Shown one piece after another: positions 8,360-15,919 of a DNA stretch of 64,000 bases; position 1 is the first letter of the stretch; each line of letters starts with the position of its first letter. The translations under genes and the position numbers were made by a program. A model generated the notes under the pieces. That model was not told the DNA's origin and did not search any database. It saw only the letters and a list, made by a program, of their open reading frames with translations. The DNA lies in NCBI GenBank assembly GCA_034420475.1, contig DAOULH010000042.1:1-64000 (forward strand), given 5' to 3'. Source of the DNA: Bin87 sp034420475 (GTDB lineage Bacteria; Chloroflexota; Dehalococcoidia; Lucifugimonadales; UBA3495).

Positions 8360-8650
8360 TTACCTGCGGTCGGCGTATTCTTCAAAGCGTCCCATAGCGT
8401 GGTAAAGGAGTTGCCCCACGGCATTCCAGTCCCGGCCGATGGCCTCAGCGTCGGCTTCCGGGCCGCTGGACGCGGCCAACCGGCGCGCCCGTATCTGCCG
8501 GTGGATTTCCATCAGGTAGTCAGCGGGGTAACGGTTCAACGCGCCGCCCAGATCCAGCGTTCGGCCCAAGCCACCCACAAAGCCGATTACCGGCGATATT
8601 GCCGAGCCCTGACCATGGGTATTGACGTCGCGGATTGTTCGGCCCGGCAT
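8360..8650 (-). CDS. Small hypothetical protein upstream of DUF2335 gene
   Basis: The 96-aa product begins MPGRTIRDVNTHGQGSAISP, has a Gly-rich segment and a C-terminal amphipathic helix rich in Arg/Glu. The ATG at 8650 is preceded by GGAGGGTG at good spacing, and the DUF2335 gene follows in the same direction, which support it as a real gene. I do not recognise a family and see no membrane segment or catalytic motif. Confidence 0.55.
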   Translation of the reverse strand: MPGRTIRDVNTHGQGSAISPVIGFVGGLGRTLDLGGALNRYPADYLMEIHRQIRARRLAASSGPEADAEAIGRDWNAVGQLLYHAMGRFEEYADRR

Positions 8651-8751
8651 GGCGCTTCACCCTCCTAACGAGTATTCTAGATTGGATGCGGATTGCTGTT
8701 GGACCAATTCTAACACGCCGCCGCGCCACGGCGATCACACCCCTAACTCGG

Positions 8752-8854
8752 CCAGCGCACCGACGAAATCCTGGAAATTCCAGCGGAAGCGGGGTACTCG
8801 GCGGCAGAGATTGAGACGCTGAAGGCTTCGGAGCGGCGGTGACGCGGAGCCCGT
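8752..8854 (+). pseudogene. Diverged copy of a CaiB/BaiF gene 3' end
   Basis: This stretch aligns with the last about 95 bases of the CoA-transferase gene (7596-7690) at roughly 80-85% identity by eye, including the encoded T-D-E-I-L...AGYSAAEIE.LKAS and the trailing GGAGCCCGT just before the stop. It has small indels and no upstream coding part. It is either the remnant of a second CoA-transferase gene or a duplicated end created when the 7.7-8.7 kb module entered. The type IIG gene starts 15 bases later. Confidence 0.75.
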
Positions 8855-8869
8855 GAAAAAGAGGCGACA

Positions 8870-11800
8870 ATGGCCACCGAAAAAGAGCAGGAGACTTTCG
8901 CCCTCGTCATCGACCGGCACCGCAGCGGCGACACGGAGAACGACATCCGGTTGGCCTTCATCCGGTTCATAGAAACGGCGGGCGTCGCCGGCCTGGCGGA
9001 CATGGCGACCGAGGGGCCGCCGGGAATCGGCAACCCCGGCCGGATGGACCTGTACGTGCACAACACGTGCATTGAGTTCAAAACCGACATCCTGCGCAAC
9101 GGCGCGCCGAACCCGGACGACGTGGACCAGCTGGACGGGTACATCGAAAGCCTGCTCAAGGCCGGCAGCGGGGTGCGGAACGGCATCCTCACCGACGGCG
9201 TCCACTACTTCCTGCGCCGGGTGGGCGAGGAGAAACTGCCGCTGCGACGCGGGGAGACGCATCGCACCTTTGACCGGCCGGAACAGGCGCCCCGGCTGCG
9301 GGAGTACCTGCACGGCATCATCTCGGCGCCGGCCGAAAACGTCAGCCCCACGGCGGAGAACCTGCAACGCTGCTTCGGCAGCGACTCCGACGCCTTCCGC
9401 GCCGGCAACCTGCTCTTGCAGGAAGCCTACGCGGCCCGCCGCGACGACCCGACGGTGGCGGTGAAACGCCGGCTCTGGCAGGACCTGCTCCAGGTGGCCC
9501 TGGGCAAGGACGCCGCCACGGCCGGCGACGAAAGCGACTGGCTGTTCATCCGGCACACCTACATCACCAGCCTGGTCGCCCTCATCATGCAGCAGCAACT
9601 GCTGGGCGACGTGGCCCGCCACGCCGCCGAAAGGCCGGACGCGCTGCTGAAAGGACGCATCCTGGCCGAGCAGTCCGACTTGCACGGCGTCATCGACGCC
9701 GACCTGTTCACCTGGCCCACCGAGGCGGGAGAAAGCGCGTATCTGCGGGAAATCGCCCGCGTCGTCGAGCAATTTGACTGGACGCAAAGCCCGCGCGAAG
9801 TGGCGCCCACCCTTTACCAGAACGTGATCACGCCGGACGAACGCAAGCGGCTGGGCGAATACTACACGCCGCGCTGGCTGGCCCAGGAAATCACCGCAGC
9901 CGTGGTTGACGACCCGCTGCACCAACGGACGCTGGACCCATCCTGCGGAAGCGGCACGTTCATCGAAACCGCCATTGAGCGGATCATCAACCACGCCGGC
10001 GAACTGTCGGCGGCGGCAACGCTGCGGAAGTTGCAGGAGAACGTGGTCGGGATCGACATACACCCGGTGGCCGTCCAACTGGCCAAGGCCACCTGGGTGA
10101 TGGCCGCCGCCGGAACCATCCGCGCCGCCCGCGCCGAGAACACAGGCACCGGGACGGACACGGGCGCCGGCGCGGTGAGCGCGCCCATCTACTTGGGCGA
10201 TTCCATGCAGTTGCGCTACGACACCGGCACCCTGGCCGCCAGCCAGTCCATCGAACTGGAAACCCGCGAAACCCTGCCGGGCCACGCCGGGCCGGTCACC
10301 TTCAGCATTCCCAAGGAACTGGCCCGCCAGCAGGCCGACGTTGACCGGCTCATCTCCGAAATGGCCGCCGCCATCGACGAAGGGCGCGACGCGGAGCACG
10401 TCGCCGACGGCTACCCGATGTCTGACGAGTGCCGCCGGAGCATGCAGGCCGTCGCCGCCACGATGCGGGAACTGCACGCCGCCGGCCGCAACCACGTCTG
10501 GGCCTACTACATCCGCAACATGATCCGCCCGGCGGTGATCGCCGAGGAGAAGGTTGACCGCATCATCGGCAACCCGCCGTGGCTCACCTACGGCCAGAGC
10601 GCGGACATCATCCGCGAGGAACTGCGCGGCATGAGCGAGCAGCGCTACCAGATCTGGGCCGGCGGCAAACTGGCCCCGCACCAGGACATCGCCACGCTGT
10701 TCTACACCCGCTGCGCCGAGCTTTACGCCAAAGACGGCGCGGTCATCGGCATGGTGCTGCCCCACAGCGCCCTGCGCTCCGGACAACACCTGAAATGGCG
10801 CGGCGGCAACTACAAGCGCAAGGGCGGGCGCAACGCGCCGAGCGTCAACGTGAACTTCAAGGTTCAAGAACCGTGGGACCTGGACAACGTGACGCCGGAC
10901 TTCTTTCCGATGCCGGCCAGCGTCGTGTTCGCGGAGTACGCGGCCGGCGAAACGGGCCGGCCGCTGGCGCCGGGAACCGTGGAGACCTGGCGGGGCAACT
11001 GGCAGGACGACTACGCCGGCATCGCCAGGGTGTCGGAGGCCCTGCATCACGATGATGGCAAATTCAAGTCGCCCTACGCCGAACTTTCCAGTCAGGGGCC
11101 GACCATCCTTGACCGCCGGCTGTTCTTCGTTGACACGTTGCCGCACACTGCTGCTATTCCCGCCGCCAACAGCACCAACATCCGGGCACGTCAAGGCAGT
11201 CAGGATAACGTCAAGTACGATGGTCAACTGTACTTGCTGGACGGCGTGATACACAACGACCATTTGTTTGACGTGTACCTGAGTGAGTGCATTGCCCCTT
11301 ACGTTGCGCTTGACCCGTTGCACGCAGCCCTGCCCGTGCATCGTCCGTCGATGACTATTCCCTTGCTACCCGACGACGGAGGGCTTGACGTAGCGGCGCT
11401 GAACTCCGCGATGCAACGCCGCTGGAATAATGCCTCTGCGATGTTCAGGGAAGCGCATCAAGGGCGCGTCATTATCGAGCTGTTTGACAACCTGAACCAC
11501 CTCAACAAACTCACCAGCCAGCTCGAATACTTGCAAGGCGCAATCGCCGGCGACGGAACTACGCGCATTGCCTACACCACGCAAGGCGAACCTACTGCGG
11601 CGCTAATCAGAGACAATCGTTCCATCGTAGACCACAAACTATTTCAGACGATTTGCCAATCCGAAGAAGAAGCCCATTACGTGCTTGCCATCATCAACAG
11701 CAACGAGTTGGCAACGCGAGCCAAGCCGTTCTGCACCACCAATTGGGCCAAGAAAATCAGAGACTTTCACAAGCACGGCTGGAAGTTGCCCATCCCGCGC

Positions 11801-12070
11801 TACGACGCCGGCGAGTCGCTGCACGTCAAGCTGAGCGAGTTGGGAGCGTCGGCGGAGTCGGAGTGCGCGGCGCTGATCGCGGGCAGCGGGATACTGGATC
11901 GTCCGGCCGGCGACGCCCAATCCCGCGCGGCCCGCCGCCTGCTGCGCCACGAGTGGCAGCCGGAGAGCGAAACGGCGCGTCTGATAGAATTGATGGTAGC
12001 CGAACTAATGAGCGACCCGGGGCAGGCTGACTTGGCGGGGCGGCAGATGACAACCCCAGGGACACGGTAA
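8870..12070 (+). CDS. Type IIG-like restriction endonuclease-methyltransferase
   Basis: This 1066-aa protein combines nuclease and N6-adenine methyltransferase parts. The N-terminal ~110 residues contain a PD-(D/E)XK-like site: GRMD (Asp60) then CIEFK (Glu69, Lys71). The central methyltransferase shows the AdoMet motif LDPSCGSGTF (about residues 354-363) and catalytic motif IV GNPPW (about 564-568), in the motif I-before-IV order of gamma-class enzymes such as Eco57I. A long C-terminal region (about 620-1060) probably holds target recognition. Such enzymes cut and modify on one polypeptide. The next gene, an HNH nuclease, overlaps its stop as TAATG, so a second nuclease is translationally coupled. 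Some BREX PglX proteins are similar, but no BREX partners are present. Confidence 0.85.
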   Translation: MATEKEQETFALVIDRHRSGDTENDIRLAFIRFIETAGVAGLADMATEGPPGIGNPGRMDLYVHNTCIEFKTDILRNGAPNPDDVDQLDGYIESLLKAGSGVRNGILTDGVHYFLRRVGEEKLPLRRGETHRTFDRPEQAPRLREYLHGIISAPAENVSPTAENLQRCFGSDSDAFRAGNLLLQEAYAARRDDPTVAVKRRLWQDLLQVALGKDAATAGDESDWLFIRHTYITSLVALIMQQQLLGDVARHAAERPDALLKGRILAEQSDLHGVIDADLFTWPTEAGESAYLREIARVVEQFDWTQSPREVAPTLYQNVITPDERKRLGEYYTPRWLAQEITAAVVDDPLHQRTLDPSCGSGTFIETAIERIINHAGELSAAATLRKLQENVVGIDIHPVAVQLAKATWVMAAAGTIRAARAENTGTGTDTGAGAVSAPIYLGDSMQLRYDTGTLAASQSIELETRETLPGHAGPVTFSIPKELARQQADVDRLISEMAAAIDEGRDAEHVADGYPMSDECRRSMQAVAATMRELHAAGRNHVWAYYIRNMIRPAVIAEEKVDRIIGNPPWLTYGQSADIIREELRGMSEQRYQIWAGGKLAPHQDIATLFYTRCAELYAKDGAVIGMVLPHSALRSGQHLKWRGGNYKRKGGRNAPSVNVNFKVQEPWDLDNVTPDFFPMPASVVFAEYAAGETGRPLAPGTVETWRGNWQDDYAGIARVSEALHHDDGKFKSPYAELSSQGPTILDRRLFFVDTLPHTAAIPAANSTNIRARQGSQDNVKYDGQLYLLDGVIHNDHLFDVYLSECIAPYVALDPLHAALPVHRPSMTIPLLPDDGGLDVAALNSAMQRRWNNASAMFREAHQGRVIIELFDNLNHLNKLTSQLEYLQGAIAGDGTTRIAYTTQGEPTAALIRDNRSIVDHKLFQTICQSEEEAHYVLAIINSNELATRAKPFCTTNWAKKIRDFHKHGWKLPIPRYDAGESLHVKLSELGASAESECAALIAGSGILDRPAGDAQSRAARRLLRHEWQPESETARLIELMVAELMSDPGQADLAGRQMTTPGTR

Positions 12071-12717
12071 TGCCAGACACAAGCACTATGCCAAACCCAA
12101 CGGAAGAGCGACCGTTTGCAGTAACCGCCGAGAGATACAACGCGGAACACGCAAGCGGTAAAGTGACCGGTTCCAACTTCCCGTTTCATGAAGTACGAAA
12201 CCTGCCAGGGTACGCGGAGCGGGCCACACCCGGTTTGACGGGAAGCGACGTGGTCAAGGAGTTAGCCCGCCACCTTGCGGAGTACGCAAAGCGAAACGGC
12301 TGTCCATTACCTTACGAACAACGCGATGTCGCAATCTACCTATGGGCCCAGGCCAGCCGTCGTATGCTGGAGTGGCAAGAGATACTGCATGCGGTGCGCG
12401 CGACTCGGAAGAGAGACCGACGCCCGCGGATCGCTCATTACTTCGGCTACCGCTCAATCATGCGAAAGCAAGGCAGAGCAAAGGACCGGAAACTCATCAA
12501 ACTGATCCGATACATCACGCAGGAAGGCGAATGCACCGGATGTGGGACAGAGTTCCCGTTTGAGCATCTAACCCTAGACAGAATCCAACCAGGCAAAGCA
12601 AACGGCACATACAACTTGCCCAACGTGCAACTGATGTGCCGGCCCTGCAACAACAGCAAGGGAGACAGCTTCGGCTTTTCGCCCCCCTCTAACCCATCGA
12701 TGTCCCCGAAGCATTGA
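12070..12717 (+). CDS. HNH endonuclease coupled to the type IIG gene
   Basis: The 215-aa protein has an N-terminal helical region and a C-terminal HNH/zinc-finger nuclease domain (about residues 155-205): CTGCG, then LTLDRIQPG..NG.YNLPNVQLMC, then CRPCNNSKGD. The two CxxC pairs should bind structural zinc, and the D-R/N/N residues form the beta-beta-alpha metal site, although the first catalytic His of a classic HNH is replaced by Asp (LDRI). The start codon overlaps the stop of the upstream methyltransferase gene (TAATG), which argues for a shared role in restriction. Alternatively it is a regulatory or nicking nuclease of the same module. Confidence 0.8.
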   Translation: MPDTSTMPNPTEERPFAVTAERYNAEHASGKVTGSNFPFHEVRNLPGYAERATPGLTGSDVVKELARHLAEYAKRNGCPLPYEQRDVAIYLWAQASRRMLEWQEILHAVRATRKRDRRPRIAHYFGYRSIMRKQGRAKDRKLIKLIRYITQEGECTGCGTEFPFEHLTLDRIQPGKANGTYNLPNVQLMCRPCNNSKGDSFGFSPPSNPSMSPKH

Positions 12718-12831
12718 TAGAGCCGCTCAAGAACAGAATTACGGCCAATATCGGCGAGGGGCCGCACGCCGGCAGTGGGGAGTGAGTTGACGGCCGCGCC
12801 AACCTCACGCGCGCCCGCTTTCGACTATGGT

Positions 12832-12924
12832 GTTGTCAGAATCAGGATTTGCGGGATTATGGGATTGGCAGGATTGGGTTGGTCGGCGCTGGCGCTGCGG
12901 CATCCTGGAAATCCTGCTTCTGAC
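12832..12924. repeat. Dispersed hairpin repeat, copy a
   Basis: The element starts GTTGTCAGAATCAGGATT and ends CTTCTGAC. The ends are inverted complements, and the inside contains AGGATT/GGGATT units spaced about 8-10 nt, facing AATCCTG units near the other end, so the RNA or single strand would fold into a long imperfect hairpin. This copy is shortened at the right arm. It lies directly upstream of the first antitoxin gene. Other copies: 13453, 14895, 15535 (truncated), 16478 and 17365 (right end only). Confidence 0.85.
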
Positions 12925-12942
12925 GATCCCCGGAGGATAACC

Positions 12943-13167
12943 ATGAACCAACTGCTGCAAGAAGCCTTCAACCGGGCCGCCGCCCTGCCTGCCGAAGAAC
13001 AGGACCGGCTCGCCAGATTCCTGCTGGCAGAGCTTGAGGCTGACCAAAAATGGGACCAGCTATTCGACCAGCCGGAATCGGATGAGTTGCTGAGCCGCCT
13101 CGCCATTGAAACTCTGGCCGACCACCGAGCCGGCGCCACCGCTCCATTGGACCCGGCCGACCTCTAG
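12943..13167 (+). CDS. Antitoxin of RelE/ParE-type module, copy 1
   Basis: The 74-aa acidic protein starts MNQLLQEAFNRAAALPAEEQ and continues RLARFLLAELEADQKW, a pattern of small toxin-antitoxin antitoxins that wrap around RelE/ParE-like toxins. The start is fixed by GGAGGATAACC just before ATG. The toxin gene follows after two bases. An almost identical copy is at 15023-15247. It should neutralise the toxin and probably bind the promoter, but no DNA-binding domain is obvious at this size. The repeat element at 12832 is immediately upstream and may hold the promoter. Confidence 0.8.
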   Translation: MNQLLQEAFNRAAALPAEEQDRLARFLLAELEADQKWDQLFDQPESDELLSRLAIETLADHRAGATAPLDPADL

Positions 13168-13169
13168 CC

Positions 13170-13439
13170 ATGCGTTCTTTCACGCGAGGCAGCTTCTGGA
13201 ATGCCTACCGCCTGCTGCCCAACCACGTCAAACAGCAGGCCAGGAACGCGTACACCCTGTTCCAGGACAACCCGAGCCACCCGAGCCTGAATTTCAAGCG
13301 CGTCGGGCGCAGACATCCCGTTTACTCGGTGCGCGTCAGCGCCGGCTACCGCGCTCTTGGCGTGATGGAACAGAACGACATCATCTGGTTCTGGATCGGG
13401 TCACACCAAGAGTACGACCGACTACTCCGACGCAGTTAG
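13170..13439 (+). CDS. RelE/ParE-like toxin, intact copy
   Basis: The 89-aa basic protein has the compact RelE/ParE fold pattern: an N-terminal helix pair (SFWNAYRLLPNHVKQQARNA), then F..NP..PSL.FKRV, then strands ending in YSVRVSAGYRALGV and IIWFWIGSHQEYDRLLRR. Members either cut mRNA at the ribosome or inhibit gyrase; the sequence alone does not decide between them. It lies two bases after its antitoxin gene. This is the only undamaged toxin of the three seen in this island: the copy at 15250 has a +1 frameshift and that at 16351 retains only the C-terminal third. Confidence 0.82.
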   Translation: MRSFTRGSFWNAYRLLPNHVKQQARNAYTLFQDNPSHPSLNFKRVGRRHPVYSVRVSAGYRALGVMEQNDIIWFWIGSHQEYDRLLRRS

Positions 13440-13452
13440 CCCGACGGGGGGT

Positions 13453-13562
13453 GTTGTCAGAATCAGGATTTGCGGGATTACGGGATTGGCAGGATTGGGT
13501 TGGTCGGCGCTGGCGCTGCGGCATCCTGAAAATCCGATAATCCTGGCAATCCAGGTTCTGAC
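13453..13562. repeat. Dispersed hairpin repeat, copy b (full)
   Basis: A full-length copy: left end GTTGTCAGAATCAGGATT, right end CCAGGTTCTGAC, with imperfect inverted arms about 40 nt long. It is followed by TTTCCCGGCGG and GGCCAACACCGGCGAGG, a flank also seen at 12742, 16603 and 17402, so the repeated unit extends beyond the hairpin. The remaining bases to 13823 show no gene that I can support. Confidence 0.85.
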
Positions 13563-13823
13563 GATTTCCCGGCGGTATAAGGGCCAACACCGGCGAGGGG
13601 CCGCACGCCGGCGAGGAGTGAGCCGGCGGGTGCGCGCTGGATACTTTGAAACCGTTGACCTGAGGCACTTATTGTCGAGGGACACCTCAGCGAACCGCGT
13701 TTCGCCGATGGGTCCCTAAACATATTCTGGTCCATGGTCGAAGAACAGGCACAGTAACCCGTTGCGACCCGAATTGCCTTCAGATACCCTGAAACCGACC
13801 CCCATCCTTCCCGGAGGAGCGAA

Positions 13824-14102
13824 ATGGGAAACCACCCGGCATCAGACTGCGACGCCATTGAGGATGCCCGCGAAACCATCGCCGGCATTCGGGAACTCGA
13901 ACAAGTCTCCGCTGCATTCAGGAAAGCATTGCAGACCTTGGACAATCCTCGCTCCGGCCTGTGGGCCGGCATGACCACCGACCTGGTAATGAGGTTCGCC
14001 CCGGACCAGGAAACCCTGGCCAGGGACCTTCGCGCCATCTCGCCCCAAGGGCCCGCCCGGACCAAGTTCCTGGACCCCCACCCCAAGGTCATGGTCCTAT
14101 GA
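13824..14102 (+). CDS. Small partner protein of retropepsin-like protease, pair 1
   Basis: This 92-aa, probably mostly helical protein starts MGNHPASDCDAIEDARETIA after a clear GGAGGAGCG ribosome site. It overlaps the protease gene that follows by ATGA. A paralogue stands in the same position before the second protease (15647-15919); the two share NPR...WAGM, a D.......L...LR stretch and an ending of the type LDP.P..M(V/I)L. I do not recognise the family. The conserved coupling suggests the two products work together, for example as substrate, regulator or inhibitor of the protease. That is inference. Confidence 0.7.
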   Translation: MGNHPASDCDAIEDARETIAGIRELEQVSAAFRKALQTLDNPRSGLWAGMTTDLVMRFAPDQETLARDLRAISPQGPARTKFLDPHPKVMVL

Positions 14103-14539
14103 TCCAAGGCTGGTTTGAAGACGCACAACCCACCATTATGGCGCGGGTCCTCATCCCCAGGCTCATGGTCAACGCCTACGCCACATTCCTGGTCGACACC
14201 GGTTCCGACTCCACCGGAATCCATCCCGACCCCACCGTCTTTGCCGACCTGCCCTACGCGCAACTCGAAAACCCCTTCGTCATCACCGGCGCAACCGGCA
14301 GCTCAAGGCGCTTCACCGAACCCGCGACCATCGCCATTGCCAGCGCCGACGGCGCCTCGGTTTACCACTACGACGTAGACATCTGGATAGGGACGCCCCA
14401 AGATGTCCCTGCCGGCTTGCCCTGCATACTTGGTCAGGACATCCTCAAAGACCTGCGGATGACCCACGACCCCACGGACGACATCCTTACTTTCCATGTA
14501 CGCAGAGCCGATCACACCATCACACTGTCCGGCCACTGA
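14099..14539 (+). CDS. Retropepsin-like aspartyl protease, pair 1
   Basis: The 146-aa protein contains one aspartyl protease active-site motif, ATFLVDTGSDSTGI (about residues 23-36), the flap-like Gly-rich ITGATGSS segment, and the second hydrophobic-Gly element CILGQDILKDL (about 111-121). This is the single-domain retropepsin (clan AA) plan that needs a homodimer for activity. The start ATG at 14099 overlaps the stop of the 92-aa partner gene. No signal peptide is visible, so it is probably cytoplasmic. A paralogous pair lies at 15647-16329, a broken relative at 18098, and another single gene at 52339. Confidence 0.82.
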   Translation: MIQGWFEDAQPTIMARVLIPRLMVNAYATFLVDTGSDSTGIHPDPTVFADLPYAQLENPFVITGATGSSRRFTEPATIAIASADGASVYHYDVDIWIGTPQDVPAGLPCILGQDILKDLRMTHDPTDDILTFHVRRADHTITLSGH

Positions 14540-14894
14540 CCGACCCGGCGCCAACCCCAGACACCAGACAAGCCGTTGCACATCGCGACGCTCACACCGG
14601 TCAGGTCGCGGTAGCGGCCCCCACGCCTCGCCGACTACACCGGAACGAGTGCGCCGGTCGGCATTGACACCACACCGACCACCCTCGCGTTCCACGTGAA
14701 GAGTGAGCGTAAAACAGTGGTTTTGGGTCTAACCTGCACAAATAATCGCCTCAAAACCGATTATTTGTGCAAAGCTGACGAAACCCCACGGCATAATAGA
14801 TGACATGATCCGCACGCTGGAATTCGCCCTGCGTTACTGAACCCAGATAACTGCGATCACGCCAACCTCGCGCGCGCCCGCTTGCAACCGTAGT
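14540..14894. other. Gene-free stretch with possible protease remnant
   Basis: No supportable gene is present in these 355 bases. One frame around 14655-14700 encodes D-T-T-P-T-T-L-A-F-H-V-K, which resembles the C-terminal end of the preceding protease (DDILTFHVRRAD), so it may be a decayed duplicate end. The stretch also contains the palindrome at 14735-14771. From about 14862 it becomes a copy of the sequence that lies upstream of repeat a (12797 onward). Confidence 0.4.
14735..14771. promoter_or_regulatory. Perfect AT-rich inverted repeat
   Basis: TGCACAAATAATCG (14735-14748) and its exact complement CGATTATTTGTGCA (14758-14771) are separated by 9 nt. It is notably AT-rich for this GC-rich region and has no trailing T-run, so an operator or structured element is more likely than a terminator. 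No adjacent gene is clearly controlled by it. Confidence 0.6.
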
Positions 14895-15004
14895 GTTGTC
14901 AGAATCAGGATTTGCGGGATTACGGGATTGGCAGGATTGGGTTGGTCGGCGCTGGCGCTGCGGCATCCTGAAAATCCGATAATCCTGGCCATCCTGGCGC
15001 TGAC
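14895..15004. repeat. Dispersed hairpin repeat, copy c (full)
   Basis: A full copy nearly identical to copy b, ending CCATCCTGGCGCTGAC. The 45 bases to its left match the left flank of copy a, and the antitoxin gene follows at the same distance, so a whole flank-repeat-antitoxin-toxin unit has been duplicated about 2.06 kb apart. Confidence 0.85.
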
Positions 15005-15022
15005 GATCCCCGGAGGATAACC

Positions 15023-15247
15023 ATGAACCAACTGCTTCAAGAAGCCTTCAACCGGGCCGCCGCCCTGCCTTCCGAAGAACAGGACCGGCTCGCCAGATTC
15101 TTGCTGGCAGAGCTTGAGGCTGACCAGAAATGGGACCAACTATTCGACCGGCCGGAATCAGATGAGTTGCTGAGCCGCCTCGCCATTGAAACTTTGGCCG
15201 ACCACCGAGCCGGCGCCAGTACTCCATTGGACCCGGCCGACCTCTAA
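15023..15247 (+). CDS. Antitoxin, copy 2
   Basis: The 74-aa product is nearly identical to that of 12943-13167, differing at a handful of positions such as S for A after ALP, R for Q in LFDRPES, and S for A near the C-terminus. It has the same GGAGGATAACC ribosome site. Its toxin partner is frameshifted, so this antitoxin may persist without a cognate target, or may still neutralise the toxin made from copy 1. Confidence 0.78.
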   Translation: MNQLLQEAFNRAAALPSEEQDRLARFLLAELEADQKWDQLFDRPESDELLSRLAIETLADHRAGASTPLDPADL

Positions 15248-15249
15248 CC

Positions 15250-15520
15250 ATGCGTTCTTTCACCCGCGGCGGCTTCTGGAATGCCTACCGCCTGCTGCCC
15301 AACCACGTCAAACAGCAGGCCAGGAACGCGTACACCCTGTTTCAGGACAACCCGAGCCACCCGAGCCTGAATTTCAAACGCGTCGGCCGCAGACACCCCG
15401 TTTTACTCGGTGCGCGTCAGCGCCGGATACCGCGCTCTTGGCGTGATGGAACAGAACGACATCATCTGGTTCTGGATCGGGTCACATCAAGAGTACGACC
15501 GGCTGCTCCGACGCGGTTAG
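15250..15520 (+). pseudogene. RelE/ParE-like toxin, +1 frameshifted copy
   Basis: The first 51 codons match the intact toxin with few differences, up to GRRHPV. There the DNA reads CCCCGTTTTACTCGG, while the intact copy reads CCCGTTTACTCGG. One extra T in the T-run shifts the frame, so the translated product runs into unrelated residues. After the extra T the toxin C-terminus continues in the +1 frame to TAG at 15518-15520, with a total length of 271 bases (3n+1). The change in a homopolymer could be a real loss-of-function event, slippage, or an assembly error. Confidence 0.85.
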
Positions 15521-15534
15521 CCCGACAGCGGGGG

Positions 15535-15600
15535 TGTCGTCAGAATCAGGATTTGCGGGATTTTGGGATTGGCAGGATTGGGTTGGCCGGCGCTGCGGCA
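15535..15600. repeat. Dispersed hairpin repeat, copy d (left half)
   Basis: The element starts GTCGTCAGAATCAGGATT and continues to the GGTTGGCCGGCGCTGCGGC centre, where it stops at the start of the sequence leading to the 90-aa partner gene of protease pair 2. The right arm is missing, so another sequence has replaced it. Confidence 0.8.
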
Positions 15601-15646
15601 GATGCACAACACATGGATTGAACAACTGACCAAGAACGGAGGCGGA

Positions 15647-15919
15647 ATGAGCGAACCCATTCCCACAACGCCCAAAGAAGCGGCGCGCATCTCTGCCCAA
15701 ATGGCAGAATACGAAGCCGTCTCGACCTGCCTGCGGGCCGAAACCGAAGGGATGAGCCAACAGAATCCGCGCCAGTGGGCGGGCATGAACTCCGACCGGG
15801 AGCTCACCCTGGCCGAAACGCTGCCGGAACTGCTGGCAAAACTCAGGCCCGGAGGCGACCGCCAACGCATGGTGGCAGTACTGTACCTCGACCCCGACCC
15901 GCCGGAGATGATCCTGTGA
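15647..15919 (+). CDS. Small partner protein of retropepsin-like protease, pair 2
   Basis: The 90-aa protein starts MSEPIPTTPKEAARISAQMA after GGAGGCGGA. It is a diverged paralogue of the 92-aa protein at 13824: both contain NPR.-WAGM, a leucine-rich helix with L..LR, and the ending LDP.P..M.L. It overlaps the downstream protease gene by GTGA. No catalytic motif, Cys cluster or membrane segment is visible. Confidence 0.7.
   Translation: MSEPIPTTPKEAARISAQMAEYEAVSTCLRAETEGMSQQNPRQWAGMNSDRELTLAETLPELLAKLRPGGDRQRMVAVLYLDPDPPEMIL

Noticed and set aside
8735..11341. Very long minus-strand open frame (about 870 codons) inside the type IIG gene
   Set aside because: It is antisense to a gene with clear methyltransferase motifs; in GC-rich DNA the complement of well-biased codons often stays open. 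Its translation is rich in Val/Arg/Gly/His with no domain.
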